Source: Bacilli bacterium
Lineage (GTDB): Bacteria; Bacillota_I; Bacilli_A; RF39; UBA660
Assembly (NCBI GenBank): GCA_028684735.1
Contig: JAQUFI010000033.1
Span: 1-13,629, forward strand
Length of the DNA stretch: 13,629 nucleotides
Direction of reading: 5' to 3'
In this document: in pieces, positions 1 to 7,059 of the stretch
Position numbering within the stretch: the stretch's first letter is position 1
How the letters are laid out: each line of letters begins with the position of its first letter
The notes under the pieces: generated by a model
Database searches by the model: none
What the model saw: the letters and a program-made list of their open reading frames with translations, nothing else
What the model was told of the DNA's origin: nothing
Made by a program: the position numbers and the translations under genes

Positions 1-255
1 TGGGATAGTACTTTCATCAACGATAGATACTCTTCCTACATTTTTTGTAGCAGCTTGTTCAGCCTTTTTGATTGCTTCTGGTACTTCATTAGCTTTACCA
101 GTACCAAGTCCAACTTGACCTTTTCTGTCTCCTACAACAACTGTAGCAGAGAAACGGAAATGACGACCACCTTGTGTTACTTTAGTAACACGACCAATAC
201 TAACAACTTCAGATTCGAATTGTTTTGGTCTTGGTTCTCTTCTTCTCTTCTCCAT
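1..255 (-). CDS. rpsE: 30S ribosomal protein S5, N-terminal 85 residues (partial)
   Basis: S5 is a 30S protein that helps assembly and decoding fidelity. The 85 codons inside the window begin MEKRREPRPKQFESEVVSIG and hold the N-terminal RNA-binding fold, with the family segment KVTQGGRHFRFSATVVVGD and the glycine-rich stretch GQVGLGTGKANEV. The frame is still open at position 1, so about half of the usual ~165 residues lie outside. The ATG at 253-255 is preceded by AGGAGGG at good spacing. It lies 13 bp after rplR, whose TAG stop directly abuts this SD, so the two genes are probably translationally coupled. In the standard spc order rpmD, rplO and secY would follow beyond the window; this is expected, not seen. 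Confidence 0.97.
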   Translation of the reverse strand, partial: MEKRRREPRPKQFESEVVSIGRVTKVTQGGRHFRFSATVVVGDRKGQVGLGTGKANEVPEAIKKAEQAATKNVGRVSIVDESTIP

Positions 256-268
256 TAATTTCCCTCCT

Positions 269-631
269 CTAGAATTCTAATCCATTTTCACGTGCTGCTT
301 CAGCTAAAGCTTTTACACGTCCATGATAAAGGTATCCACCTCTATCAAAAGTTACTTTTGTAATTTTTGCCTTTTTTGCTCTTTTTGCTAATAATTCGCC
401 AACTTTACTAGCTGCTTCAATATTACTACCATTTTCCAATTTAAGTTCTTTATCAATTGAAGAAGCATTAACTAAAGTAATCGATTTTTCATCATCAATG
501 ATTTGAGCAAAAATATTATTATTTGATCTAAACACATTCAATCTTGGAACTTCACTAGTACCAACTAGATTTTTTCTCACACGAACATGTCTAGCCTTAT
601 GCATGTCATTACGAGATACTTTATTAATCAT
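269..631 (-). CDS. rplR: 50S ribosomal protein L18
   Basis: L18 binds 5S rRNA with L5 and L25 and helps dock it into the central protuberance of the large subunit. The 120-residue product has the usual family length. It has a basic N-terminus (KARHVRVRKNLVGTSEVPRL), the family segment RLNVFRSNNNIFAQIID, and the conserved C-terminus FDRGGYLYHGRVKALAEAAR ending near GLEF. The ATG at 629-631 follows an AAGGAGAG SD. It sits between rplF (24 bp gap) and rpsE (13 bp gap) in the spc part of the cluster and ends in TAG. Nothing is unusual about the protein. Confidence 0.98.
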   Translation of the reverse strand: MINKVSRNDMHKARHVRVRKNLVGTSEVPRLNVFRSNNNIFAQIIDDEKSITLVNASSIDKELKLENGSNIEAASKVGELLAKRAKKAKITKVTFDRGGYLYHGRVKALAEAARENGLEF

Positions 632-655
632 AAGTATTACTCTCCTTTACTTTAA

Positions 656-1189
656 TTATTTAGATGCCTTTTTTCCCTCTTTACGACGGACAACTTCATC
701 TTTATAGCGAATTCCTTTACCTTTATAAGGTTCTGGTCTTCTTATTTTTCTTACATTGGCTGCAAATTCGCCAACTAAACACTTATCAATTCCACTAATA
801 ACTAATTCAGTATTACTAGGGCATTCTAATTTAATGCCTTCTGGTATTTCCATAGTTACCGGATGTGAGTAACCTGCAGTTACTACTAATCCTTCTCCCT
901 TTAATGAAAAACGATACCCAACACCAATTGTTTCAAGTTTCTTAGTATATCCTTCCGTAACCCCAATAATCATATTCTTGATATTAGCGTTATCAGTTCC
1001 ATGGATACCCTTAAAATTATCATTTTTTCTTTCAACAATAACTTCACTATCCTTTACGGTTACAGTAATATTTTTGTCAATTTCAGTAGAAAGTTCACCT
1101 TTAGGACCAGTAACTTTAACGATATTTCCATCAACTGATACTGTAACGTTTTCTGGTATTGAGAGTACTCTATTTCCAATACGACTCAT
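656..1189 (-). CDS. rplF: 50S ribosomal protein L6
   Basis: L6 binds 23S rRNA near the sarcin-ricin loop, next to the factor-binding site of the 50S subunit. At 177 residues it has normal length and two repeated alpha/beta domains. The start MSRIGNRVLSIPENV is typical, and the signature PEPYKGKGIRY at residues 152-162 is intact, followed by the basic tail KDEVVRRKEGKKASK. The ATG at 1187-1189 is preceded by AAAGGAGG. rpsH lies upstream with a 19 bp gap and rplR follows after 24 bp. A reading frame of 75 codons on the opposite strand is only its shadow. Confidence 0.98.
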   Translation of the reverse strand: MSRIGNRVLSIPENVTVSVDGNIVKVTGPKGELSTEIDKNITVTVKDSEVIVERKNDNFKGIHGTDNANIKNMIIGVTEGYTKKLETIGVGYRFSLKGEGLVVTAGYSHPVTMEIPEGIKLECPSNTELVISGIDKCLVGEFAANVRKIRRPEPYKGKGIRYKDEVVRRKEGKKASK

Positions 1190-1208
1190 CTTTATCCTCC
1201 TTTAACTT

Positions 1209-1607
1209 CTACCAAATATAAGCTAAAACTTCTCCACCTAAGTTTTCAGTTCTTGCTTGTTTGTCGGTCATTAAACCTTTTGATGTTGAAATAATAGCAA
1301 TTCCTAAACCACTAAGCACTCTTGGTACATCAGTTGATTTAGCATATACTCTTAATCCTGGTTTTGAAATTCTCTTTAAACCAGTAATGACTCTTTCTTT
1401 CTTTTCACCGTATTTTAAACTTAAAATAATAATGTTTTGAATATTATTCTTTTTAATTTTAAAATCTTCAATAAATCCTTCTTCTTTTAAGATTCTTGCG
1501 ATTTCTAATTTCATCTTTGAAGCGGGTACTTCAACTTCTTTATATCGCATTTGATTAGCATTACGAATTCTTGTAAGCATATCTGCGATTGGATCAGTTA
1601 CTACCAT
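1209..1607 (-). CDS. rpsH: 30S ribosomal protein S8
   Basis: S8 binds the central domain of 16S rRNA and is a core assembly protein; in E. coli it also represses the spc operon. The 132 residues match the family length. The start MVVTDPIADMLTRIRNAN and the C-terminal signature STSKGLMTDKQAR (residues 107-119), ending VLAYIW, are diagnostic. The ATG follows GGGAGG. The gene lies between rpsN (18 bp) and rplF (19 bp) and ends in TAG. Whether S8 feeds back on this cluster cannot be judged: I did not identify an S8-site mimic in the rplX-rplE region. Confidence 0.98.
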   Translation of the reverse strand: MVVTDPIADMLTRIRNANQMRYKEVEVPASKMKLEIARILKEEGFIEDFKIKKNNIQNIIILSLKYGEKKERVITGLKRISKPGLRVYAKSTDVPRVLSGLGIAIISTSKGLMTDKQARTENLGGEVLAYIW

Positions 1608-1625
1608 ATATATCCTCCCTTCAAT

Positions 1626-1811
1626 TTACCAGCTAGATTTGGTAACCCCTGGTATTTGTCCTTTATAAGCTAATTCTCTGAAACAAATACGGCAAATTCC
1701 ATATTTCTTAAGTACAGCACGTGGTCTACCACATCTTGAACAACGTGTATATTCACGAACCTTAAACTTTTGTTTACGATTAGCTTTATTAATCATGCTT
1801 TTTTTAGCCAT
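1626..1811 (-). CDS. rpsN: 30S ribosomal protein S14, zinc-binding (type Z)
   Basis: S14 is a late-assembling protein of the 30S head. This is the short zinc-ribbon form of 61 residues, with the pattern C24-X2-C27-X12-C40-X2-C43 and the conserved C-terminus IPGVTKSSW. The form of about 90 residues found in enterobacteria lacks these cysteines. The ATG at 1809-1811 has a perfect AAAGGAGG; the rplE stop TAA runs directly into that SD (11 bp gap), a sign of coupled translation. In Bacillus a zinc-independent paralogue can replace this form under zinc limitation; none is visible here. Confidence 0.98.
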   Translation of the reverse strand: MAKKSMINKANRKQKFKVREYTRCSRCGRPRAVLKKYGICRICFRELAYKGQIPGVTKSSW

Positions 1812-1822
1812 AATTTCCTCCT

Positions 1823-2362
1823 TTATTTCTTAAATGGCATACCGAAACCTTTTAAGAGTTCTAATGCTTCAGCATCAGTATTAGCTGTTGTTACAAAGAC
1901 AACATCCATACCACGTACTTTTAAAACATCATCATATTCAATTTCTGAAAAAATTAATTGTTCAGTCAAACCTAATGTATAATTTCCTCTTCCATCAAAA
2001 GCTTTATTAGAAATTCCTCTAAAGTCTCTAACACGAGGTAATGCGATACTAATTAGTTTATCTAAGAAGTTATACATTTTTTCACCACGTAAAGTAACTT
2101 TGCATCCAATTGGTTGCCCTTCACGTAGTTTAAATCCTGCAATTGATTTTTTTGATTTAGTTGCGACTGGTTTTTGTCCTGTAATGATTTCTAATTCGGC
2201 CATAGCAGCATCTAATAATTTACTATTAGTTGTAGCATCGCCAATACCCATATTTATTACAATTTTTTCTAATTTTGGTACTTCCATTACATTTTTATAA
2301 TTATTTTTTTTCATTAATTCAGGTATGATCACATCTTTATATTTTTGTCTTAGGCGGTTCAT
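1823..2362 (-). CDS. rplE: 50S ribosomal protein L5
   Basis: L5 binds 5S rRNA and contacts S13 and the P-site tRNA across the subunit interface. The 179 residues are standard for the family. Diagnostic segments are the start MNRLRQKYKDVIIPEL, the stretch TGQKPVATKSKKSIAGFKLR from residue 61, and the block around GRGNYTLGLTEQ (from residue 124) followed by LIFSEI, where most bacteria have LIFPEI. The ATG is preceded by AAGGAGGG. rplX is 17 bp upstream and rpsN 11 bp downstream. Confidence 0.98.
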   Translation of the reverse strand: MNRLRQKYKDVIIPELMKKNNYKNVMEVPKLEKIVINMGIGDATTNSKLLDAAMAELEIITGQKPVATKSKKSIAGFKLREGQPIGCKVTLRGEKMYNFLDKLISIALPRVRDFRGISNKAFDGRGNYTLGLTEQLIFSEIEYDDVLKVRGMDVVFVTTANTDAEALELLKGFGMPFKK

Positions 2363-2379
2363 ATATACCCTCCTTCCAA

Positions 2380-2685
2380 TTAAATATTTTCATTCGATTT
2401 TTTACAAATTCTGACTTTATTATTCTTTTTATCAATAGTATGTCCTATTCTGGTACCTTTTTTGGTTTTAGGATCAAGTATCATTATATTAGAAGCATGA
2501 ATTGGAGCTTCTCTTTCTACGATACTTCCAGCATTTTGACCATCAGGTTTAACATGCTTTTTAATCATATTGACTCCTTCAATAACAACTTTGTTTTCAT
2601 TTTTTAGAATCGATATAATTTTTCCTTCTTTACCGCGATCTTTACCAGCAATAACAACTACTTTATCTCCTGTTTTAAAGTTCAT
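2380..2685 (-). CDS. rplX: 50S ribosomal protein L24
   Basis: L24 is an assembly initiator of the 50S subunit that binds domain I of 23S rRNA. The 101-residue product begins MNFKTGDKVVVIAGKDRG and carries the KOW motif at about residues 6-23, with the family segment NMIKKHVKP further on. The frame also contains a TTG four codons upstream (position 2697), but the GGAGG at 2691-2695 lies between that TTG and the ATG at 2683-2685. The SD therefore selects the ATG at 5 nt spacing. The gap to rplN is 15 bp. The C-terminus KNNKVRICKKSNENI is slightly variable, as is usual. Confidence 0.97.
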   Translation of the reverse strand: MNFKTGDKVVVIAGKDRGKEGKIISILKNENKVVIEGVNMIKKHVKPDGQNAGSIVEREAPIHASNIMILDPKTKKGTRIGHTIDKKNNKVRICKKSNENI

Positions 2686-2700
2686 ATTTTCCTCCAAACA

Positions 2701-3069
2701 CTATAACACTTCTTTAGCAAGTGATATAATTTTCATAAAATTTTTGTCACGTAATTCACGTCCTACTGGCCCAAATACACGAGTTCCAACCATCGTATTA
2801 TCATCTTTAATAATAACACAAGCATTATCATCAAACTTAATATAAGATCCATCTTCTCTTCTTAGACCAAATTTGCTTCTAACAATAACAGCTTTAACAA
2901 CTTTCCCTTTTCCAACGGTACCATTAGGAGTTGCTTTTTTAACAGTTCCAACAACGATATCTCCAATATTGCCAGTTCTAACTTTACTGCCTCCAAGGAC
3001 CCTAATTACAGTTAATTCACGAGCTCCTGAATTGTCAGCAACTTTCAAACGACTTTCTTGTTGAATCAT
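2701..3069 (-). CDS. rplN: 50S ribosomal protein L14
   Basis: L14 lies at the subunit interface, forming a bridge to 16S rRNA and contacting L19; it also binds the silencing factor RsfS in other bacteria. At 122 residues the length is exactly typical. The start MIQQESRLKVADNSGARELT and the segment TRVFGPVGRELRDKNFMKI are near-universal. The ATG at 3067-3069 follows AAGGAGG. The gene lies 24 bp after rpsQ and 15 bp before rplX and ends in TAG. It is one of the best conserved proteins in the window. Confidence 0.99.
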   Translation of the reverse strand: MIQQESRLKVADNSGARELTVIRVLGGSKVRTGNIGDIVVGTVKKATPNGTVGKGKVVKAVIVRSKFGLRREDGSYIKFDDNACVIIKDDNTMVGTRVFGPVGRELRDKNFMKIISLAKEVL

Positions 3070-3093
3070 AATTAATCCTCCTTATCGTTACAA

Positions 3094-3354
3094 TTATAAA
3101 ATAATTGCTTTTTCTACTATCTTAACTAAGCGAAAACGTTTAGTTCTAGATAATGGTCTAGTTTCTTCAATAAGCACAGTATCTCCTACTTTTGCTTCAT
3201 TCTTTTCATCATGTGCTGTATATTTTTTAGAATATTTAATACGTTTTCCATATAAGCGATCAGTCTTATGACTTTCAACTAAAACAGTAATTGTTTTGTC
3301 GCTTGCATCACTTACAACTTTACCAACAAATTGTTGTTTTCTTTTACTTTCCAT
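3094..3354 (-). CDS. rpsQ: 30S ribosomal protein S17
   Basis: S17 is an OB-fold primary binder of the 5' domain of 16S rRNA. The 86-residue product begins MESKRKQQFVGKVV and carries the signature ETRPLSRTKRF at residues 64-74. An in-frame ATG at 3366 lies 4 codons upstream, but it overlaps the rpmC stop and the strong SD GGGAGG lies between the two ATGs. The start at 3352-3354 is therefore preferred, which also gives the usual family length. The rpmC stop, the SD and this start all fall within about 15 bases, so reinitiation by the same ribosome is likely. Confidence 0.96.
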   Translation of the reverse strand: MESKRKQQFVGKVVSDASDKTITVLVESHKTDRLYGKRIKYSKKYTAHDEKNEAKVGDTVLIEETRPLSRTKRFRLVKIVEKAIIL

Positions 3355-3365
3355 AATACCTCCCA

Positions 3366-3557
3366 TTATTGTAACTCTCTTTCACGTAAAATTGTTTTCA
3401 TACGTGCAACAAGTTTTCTTAATTCTTTAATTCGTGAAGGTTTTTCAAGACTTCCTGTAGCTTGGCTAAAACGCAAATTAAATAATTCTTCTTTATACTC
3501 TTCAATTTTTTTAGTGATTTGTTCGCTTGTCAAATCTCTTATTTCCTTATTTGTCAT
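3366..3557 (-). CDS. rpmC: 50S ribosomal protein L29
   Basis: L29 is a small two-helix hairpin protein near the peptide exit, next to L23, where chaperones and targeting factors dock. The 63 residues have the normal length, with the family start MTNKEIRDLTSEQI and the conserved core ELFNLRFSQATGSLEKPSRI. The ATG overlaps the TGA stop of rplP in an ATGA arrangement. Upstream there is only a weak SD-like GGTGATG, much poorer than its neighbours, which suggests translation depends on ribosomes finishing rplP. It ends in TAA, sharing its first base region with the rpsQ SD. Confidence 0.97.
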   Translation of the reverse strand: MTNKEIRDLTSEQITKKIEEYKEELFNLRFSQATGSLEKPSRIKELRKLVARMKTILRERELQ

Positions 3558-3979
3558 GCTACATCACCGCTTTCTCTTTTAACAAATTTACATTTGATTG
3601 GTAGTTTATGCATCGCTAATCTTAATGCTTCACGAGCAGTAGCTTCATCAACACCATTAATTTCAAATATAATTTTTCCTTTTTTTACTACAGCTACCCA
3701 TACTTCTGGTTGCCCTTTACCTTTACCCATACGCGTTTCAATCGGTATTTTGGTTAATGATAAGTGTGGGAAAATATTTATCCAAACTTTTCCTCCACGT
3801 TTCATATAACGAGTCATAGCAACACGAGCTGCTTCGATTTGTTGTTGTGTCACCCAATTACCTTCCATTGCCATTAATCCGTAATCTCCAAAATGTAATT
3901 CAGTATTACCTTTAGCTCTTCCTTCATAAGATAGACGGTGTAGACGACGGTATTTAGTTCTTTTTGGTATTACTGCCAT
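3554..3979 (-). CDS. rplP: 50S ribosomal protein L16
   Basis: L16 lies near the A-site tRNA elbow and helps build the peptidyl transferase centre. The 141 residues begin MAVIPKRTKYRRLHR. The RNA-binding segment ARVAMTRYMKRGGKVWI is at residues 51-67 and RMGKGKG at 83-89. The frame continues upstream to a GTG at 4021, but GGGAGGT at 3987-3993 points to the ATG at 3977-3979, and homologues start here. The first 26 bp overlap the end of rpsC, so its SD lies inside rpsC. It ends with the only TGA stop among the 25 stops seen, overlapping the rpmC ATG. Confidence 0.97.
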   Translation of the reverse strand: MAVIPKRTKYRRLHRLSYEGRAKGNTELHFGDYGLMAMEGNWVTQQQIEAARVAMTRYMKRGGKVWINIFPHLSLTKIPIETRMGKGKGQPEVWVAVVKKGKIIFEINGVDEATAREALRLAMHKLPIKCKFVKRESGDVA

Positions 3980-4634
3980 CACTATTACCTCCCTTAGCTT
4001 TTTTTTCAGGAAGAATTTCACCTTTATAAATCCAAACTTTTACACCAATTTTTCCATAAGTAGTATCAGCTTCCTTATGAGCATAATCAACATCTGCTCT
4101 TAACGTATGAAGCGGAATATTACCTTCAGTATATCCTTCTGATCTTGCCATATCAGCCCCGCCTAAACGACCTGATACTAAAGTCTTAATTCCTTTAACT
4201 CCTGCTTTCATTGAATTTCTAATTGCTCTTTTTTGAGCAACTCTAAATGATACACGATTTTCAATTTGATGTGCAATATTTTCTGCAACTAATGCTGCAA
4301 CAGTGTCAGGACTCTTGATTTCCATAATTGAAATTTGAACATTTTCATCAACTAGTTTTGATAATTGTTTTTTAATTTTTTCAATTTCATCTCCACCATG
4401 TCCGATTACAACACCTGGTTTTGCAGTATTAATAATTACTTCTGTTTTCTTAGCGTTTCTTTCAATCAGAATGCTTGAAACTGCTGCGTCTTTTAATTTT
4501 TTTGTTAAAAACTTACGAATCGTATCGTCATTTTTTAGAAATTTTGCAAAATCTTTATTTTCTGCATACCATTTTGATTCCCAAGTTTTATTCATTCCCA
4601 TTCTAAGTCCAATTGGACTAACCTTTTGACCCAT
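3954..4634 (-). CDS. rpsC: 30S ribosomal protein S3
   Basis: S3 lies at the mRNA entry of the 30S subunit and takes part in mRNA unwinding. The product of 226 residues starts MGQKVSPIGLRMGMNKTWES. It has a KH domain with the GxxG loop at residues 78-81 (VIGHGGDEI) and the C-terminal domain with SGRLGGADMARSEGY and TTYGKIGVKVWIYKGEI. The last ~17 residues, including GGNSDGSNTKKN, are polar and probably disordered; their codons overlap the rplP start by 26 bp. The ATG follows AAGGAGG, 17 bp after rplV. Confidence 0.98.
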   Translation of the reverse strand: MGQKVSPIGLRMGMNKTWESKWYAENKDFAKFLKNDDTIRKFLTKKLKDAAVSSILIERNAKKTEVIINTAKPGVVIGHGGDEIEKIKKQLSKLVDENVQISIMEIKSPDTVAALVAENIAHQIENRVSFRVAQKRAIRNSMKAGVKGIKTLVSGRLGGADMARSEGYTEGNIPLHTLRADVDYAHKEADTTYGKIGVKVWIYKGEILPEKKAKGGNSDGSNTKKN

Positions 4635-4651
4635 CAGTTTACCTCCTTCTT

Positions 4652-4987
4652 TTAATTTTTCTCACTTACGATAACCGTAATATGACTTGTTCTTTTTTTA
4701 ATTGGATCAACATTTCCTCTCGATCCCATTCTAGCCCTCTTCATTGTTTGGCCTTCATTAATATATGCCTCTTTGACATATAACTTATCTTTATCTAAAC
4801 TTAGATTGTTTTCAGCGTTTGCAACAGCTGAAACTAATACTTTTTTAATCAAGCGAGCAGCTTCTTTATTCATATTATTTAAAATAACTTCCGCTTCTTT
4901 AACACTTTTTCCGCGTATTAAATCTATAACTAAACGAGCTTTACGAGGTGCAATTCGAACTGTTTTTGCAATTGCCTTTGCTTCCAT
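4652..4987 (-). CDS. rplV: 50S ribosomal protein L22
   Basis: L22 binds all domains of 23S rRNA, and its long beta hairpin lines the nascent-peptide exit tunnel with L4. The 111 residues have normal length; the start MEAKAIAKTVRIAPRKARLV and the end KKRTSHITVIVSEKN are typical. The hairpin tip is unusual: where B. subtilis has RPRAMGRA, this protein has RMGSRGNV in an otherwise alignable stretch of the same length, while MKR at 82-84 is kept. The ATG follows AAGGAGG, 24 bp from rpsS. The comparison sequence is from memory. Confidence 0.97.
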   Translation of the reverse strand: MEAKAIAKTVRIAPRKARLVIDLIRGKSVKEAEVILNNMNKEAARLIKKVLVSAVANAENNLSLDKDKLYVKEAYINEGQTMKRARMGSRGNVDPIKKRTSHITVIVSEKN

Positions 4988-5011
4988 TTTAGTCCTCCTT
5001 CCTGGTCACTT

Positions 5012-5281
5012 TTATTTTTTCTTTCCGTCGCCATGTCCACCAAATTTACGTGTTGGTACAAATTCACCAAGTTTATGTCCGACCATATCTTCCGTAACAT
5101 ATACCGGGATGAATTCCTTACCATTATGAACAGCAAATGTATGTCCAATAAAATCAGGATAAATTGTTGAACGGCGAGACCATGTTTTAATAACTTCTTT
5201 TTTTTCTGATTTACCTACGGCCTTAACCTTTTTAGCTAAACTTTCGTCAATAAAAGGTCCTTTTTTTAAACTTCTTGCCAT
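5012..5281 (-). CDS. rpsS: 30S ribosomal protein S19
   Basis: S19 sits in the 30S head beside S13 and contacts the A-site finger region. The 89 residues are close to the family norm. The start MARSLKKGPFIDESL, the segment TWSRRSTIYPDFIGHTFAVH and the C-terminus LGEFVPTRKFGGHGDGKKK are all conserved. The SD is AAAGGATGG, a little weaker than the AGGAGG used elsewhere in the operon. Gaps are 16 bp to rplB and 24 bp to rplV. A 72-codon frame overlapping its 3' end is a shadow. Confidence 0.98.
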   Translation of the reverse strand: MARSLKKGPFIDESLAKKVKAVGKSEKKEVIKTWSRRSTIYPDFIGHTFAVHNGKEFIPVYVTEDMVGHKLGEFVPTRKFGGHGDGKKK

Positions 5282-5297
5282 TTAAACCATCCTTTCA

Positions 5298-6128
5298 TTA
5301 TTTTTTACGACCACGAACAATTAAATTGTTTGAAGCTTTTTTATTTTTTCTTGTTTTATATCCTAGTGCTGGTTTACCCCAAGGAGTAACTGGTGCTTTA
5401 CGTCCAATTGGTGAACGTCCTTCACCACCACCATGAGGGTGATCATTTGGATTCATAACTGATCCACGAACAGTTGGTTTAATTCCCATGTGTCGCTTAC
5501 GACCAGCCTTACCATAATTGATCAATTCATGATCAGCATTACCTACTACCCCGATTGTAGCTCTACAGGTTCCTAATATCTTACGAACTTCACCGCTATT
5601 TAAACGAACTAGTACGTATTTTCCTTCTTTTCCTAAAATTTGAACACCTGAACCAGCCGTTCTTGCTAATTGTCCACCTTTACCAGGTTTTAGTTCGACA
5701 TTATGAACCATTGTTCCTTCAGGAATGTTTTGTAATGGTAAACAGTTACCAATTTTAATATCAGCACCTTCACCACTTTCAATTTTATCTCCAACTTTTA
5801 AATCTTTTGGAGCAATAATATATTTCTTTTCACCATCTAGATAGTTAATTAAAGCAATATTAGCAGTTCTATTTGGATCGTATTCAATGGTTGCTACAGT
5901 TCCAATAATATTATCTTTATTTCTAATAAAATCAATAATACGATATTTTCTTTTAGCTCCACCACCGCGATGTCTCAAAGTAATCTTACCTTGATTATTA
6001 CGACCACCACTTTTGTTAAGTGTTACAACTAATGATTTTTCAGGAGTAGTCGAAGTTATTTCATCATTGATTAAAGTCGACATTCCACGAGAAGCATTAG
6101 TTACTGATTTATAATTTTTAATCGCCAT
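5298..6128 (-). CDS. rplB: 50S ribosomal protein L2
   Basis: L2 is a primary 23S rRNA binder essential for subunit joining and for peptidyl transferase activity. The 276 residues have normal length. The OB-fold and SH3-like domains are evident: LRHRGGGAKRKYRIIDF at residues 51-67, LKPGKGGQLARTAG at 146-159, and the basic C-terminal region with MNPNDHPHGGGEGRSPIG. In the latter, His230 and His232 correspond to the conserved functional histidine segment. The ATG at 6126-6128 follows AGGAGG. rplW is 14 bp upstream and rpsS 16 bp downstream. Confidence 0.99.
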   Translation of the reverse strand: MAIKNYKSVTNASRGMSTLINDEITSTTPEKSLVVTLNKSGGRNNQGKITLRHRGGGAKRKYRIIDFIRNKDNIIGTVATIEYDPNRTANIALINYLDGEKKYIIAPKDLKVGDKIESGEGADIKIGNCLPLQNIPEGTMVHNVELKPGKGGQLARTAGSGVQILGKEGKYVLVRLNSGEVRKILGTCRATIGVVGNADHELINYGKAGRKRHMGIKPTVRGSVMNPNDHPHGGGEGRSPIGRKAPVTPWGKPALGYKTRKNKKASNNLIVRGRKK

Positions 6129-6142
6129 ATGTATCCTCCTGA

Positions 6143-6424
6143 CTAACTAAGTTCGATTGAACTTCCTTCTTTTAATTTTACAATTGCTTTCTTAACTTTA
6201 CTTGTTTTACCAACGTATTTACCAACTCTTTTTCTTTTAGGTCTTACGTTCATGGTATTAACACTTTCGACTTTTACATCGAATATACTTTCAACTGCTT
6301 GCTTGATTTGTACTTTATTAGCTTTAACATCAACACTAAAAGTAATAGTATTGTGGTTTTGAGCTAACTCACTACTTTTTTCAGTAATGATTGGTGACTT
6401 GATAATATCTCGATAATTATGCAT
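6143..6424 (-). CDS. rplW: 50S ribosomal protein L23
   Basis: L23 forms the docking platform at the exit tunnel for trigger factor and SRP. The 93-residue product has family length, with the start MHNYRDIIKSPIITEKSSEL, the central segment VKANKVQIKQAVESIFDVKV, and a basic loop VRPKRKRVGKYVGKTSKVKKA. The ATG at 6422-6424 overlaps the rplD TAA stop by one base (TAATG). Its SD, GAGGAGGTG, lies inside the end of rplD, so translation is coupled to L4 synthesis. It ends in TAG. Confidence 0.98.
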   Translation of the reverse strand: MHNYRDIIKSPIITEKSSELAQNHNTITFSVDVKANKVQIKQAVESIFDVKVESVNTMNVRPKRKRVGKYVGKTSKVKKAIVKLKEGSSIELS

Positions 6425-7047
6425 TAAACAAGCACCTCCTCAATCTTCTTAACAGCTTTTTCTGTAACAATCATATGATTAGCTGAAACAATATCATAAG
6501 TATTAATTTCATTAACATCTAATAACATTATTTCAGGAATATTACGAGTTGCTAAAATAATATTATCATCAAATTCATCCACTACGATTAAAATGTTTCT
6601 ATCTACTTTTAAATTTTTCATTACTTCTAAAGCTTCTTTTGTTTTAGTTGTTTCAAACTTTAAATTATCTAAAATAATTAAATTACTATTGATTACTTTA
6701 TAAGATAAAGCTGATTTTAAGGCTAATCTTTTTTCTTTACGATTCATTTTAACCGTAAAATTTCTTTGAGCTGGTCCAAAGACAACTCCTCCACCAACCC
6801 ATTGTGGTGATCTAATACTACCTTGACGAGCACGACCAGTACCCTTTTGTCTCCAAGGTTTTCTTCCTCCACCACTTACTTCAGCACGTGTTTTTGTACT
6901 TGCTGTTCCTTGTCTTTGATTATTATGCGCTAATCTAATAGCATCATATAGAACAGCATCATTTGGTTCAATTCCCCAAATTGTTTCATTTAAAGCAATA
7001 TCACTAACTTTTTCACCTTTGGTGTTTAATACAGATAATTTTTTCAT
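6424..7047 (-). CDS. rplD: 50S ribosomal protein L4
   Basis: L4 binds domain I of 23S rRNA and reaches into the exit tunnel opposite L22. In E. coli it also represses the S10 operon through the leader RNA. The 207 residues have standard length. The extended tunnel loop is conserved, including AEVSGGGRKPWRQKGTGRAR and RQGSIRSPQW, then VGGGVVFGP where RGGG is more usual in Bacillus. The ATG at 7045-7047 has GGGAGG directly after the rplC stop (TAGGGAGG). It overlaps rplW by one base. L4 is a candidate regulator of the leader at 8185-8310, by analogy only. Confidence 0.98.
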   Translation of the reverse strand: MKKLSVLNTKGEKVSDIALNETIWGIEPNDAVLYDAIRLAHNNQRQGTASTKTRAEVSGGGRKPWRQKGTGRARQGSIRSPQWVGGGVVFGPAQRNFTVKMNRKEKRLALKSALSYKVINSNLIILDNLKFETTKTKEALEVMKNLKVDRNILIVVDEFDDNIILATRNIPEIMLLDVNEINTYDIVSANHMIVTEKAVKKIEEVLV

Positions 7048-7059
7048 CTATATTCCTCC

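Noticed and set aside
2686..2697. A TTG start for L24 at 2697
   Set aside because: The GGAGG lies downstream of this TTG and at correct distance from the ATG at 2685.
3355..3366. The earlier ATG for S17 at 3366
   Set aside because: The SD lies between it and the ATG at 3354, so ribosomes should start at the latter.
3980..4021. A longer L16 starting at the GTG at 4021 (14 extra residues)
   Set aside because: The added residues lie within rpsC, have no SD, and are absent from L16 as known; GGGAGGT points to the ATG at 3979.
4930..5148. A minus-strand frame of 72 codons overlapping rpsS and rplV
   Set aside because: It lies out of frame across two certain ribosomal genes and resembles no family I know.
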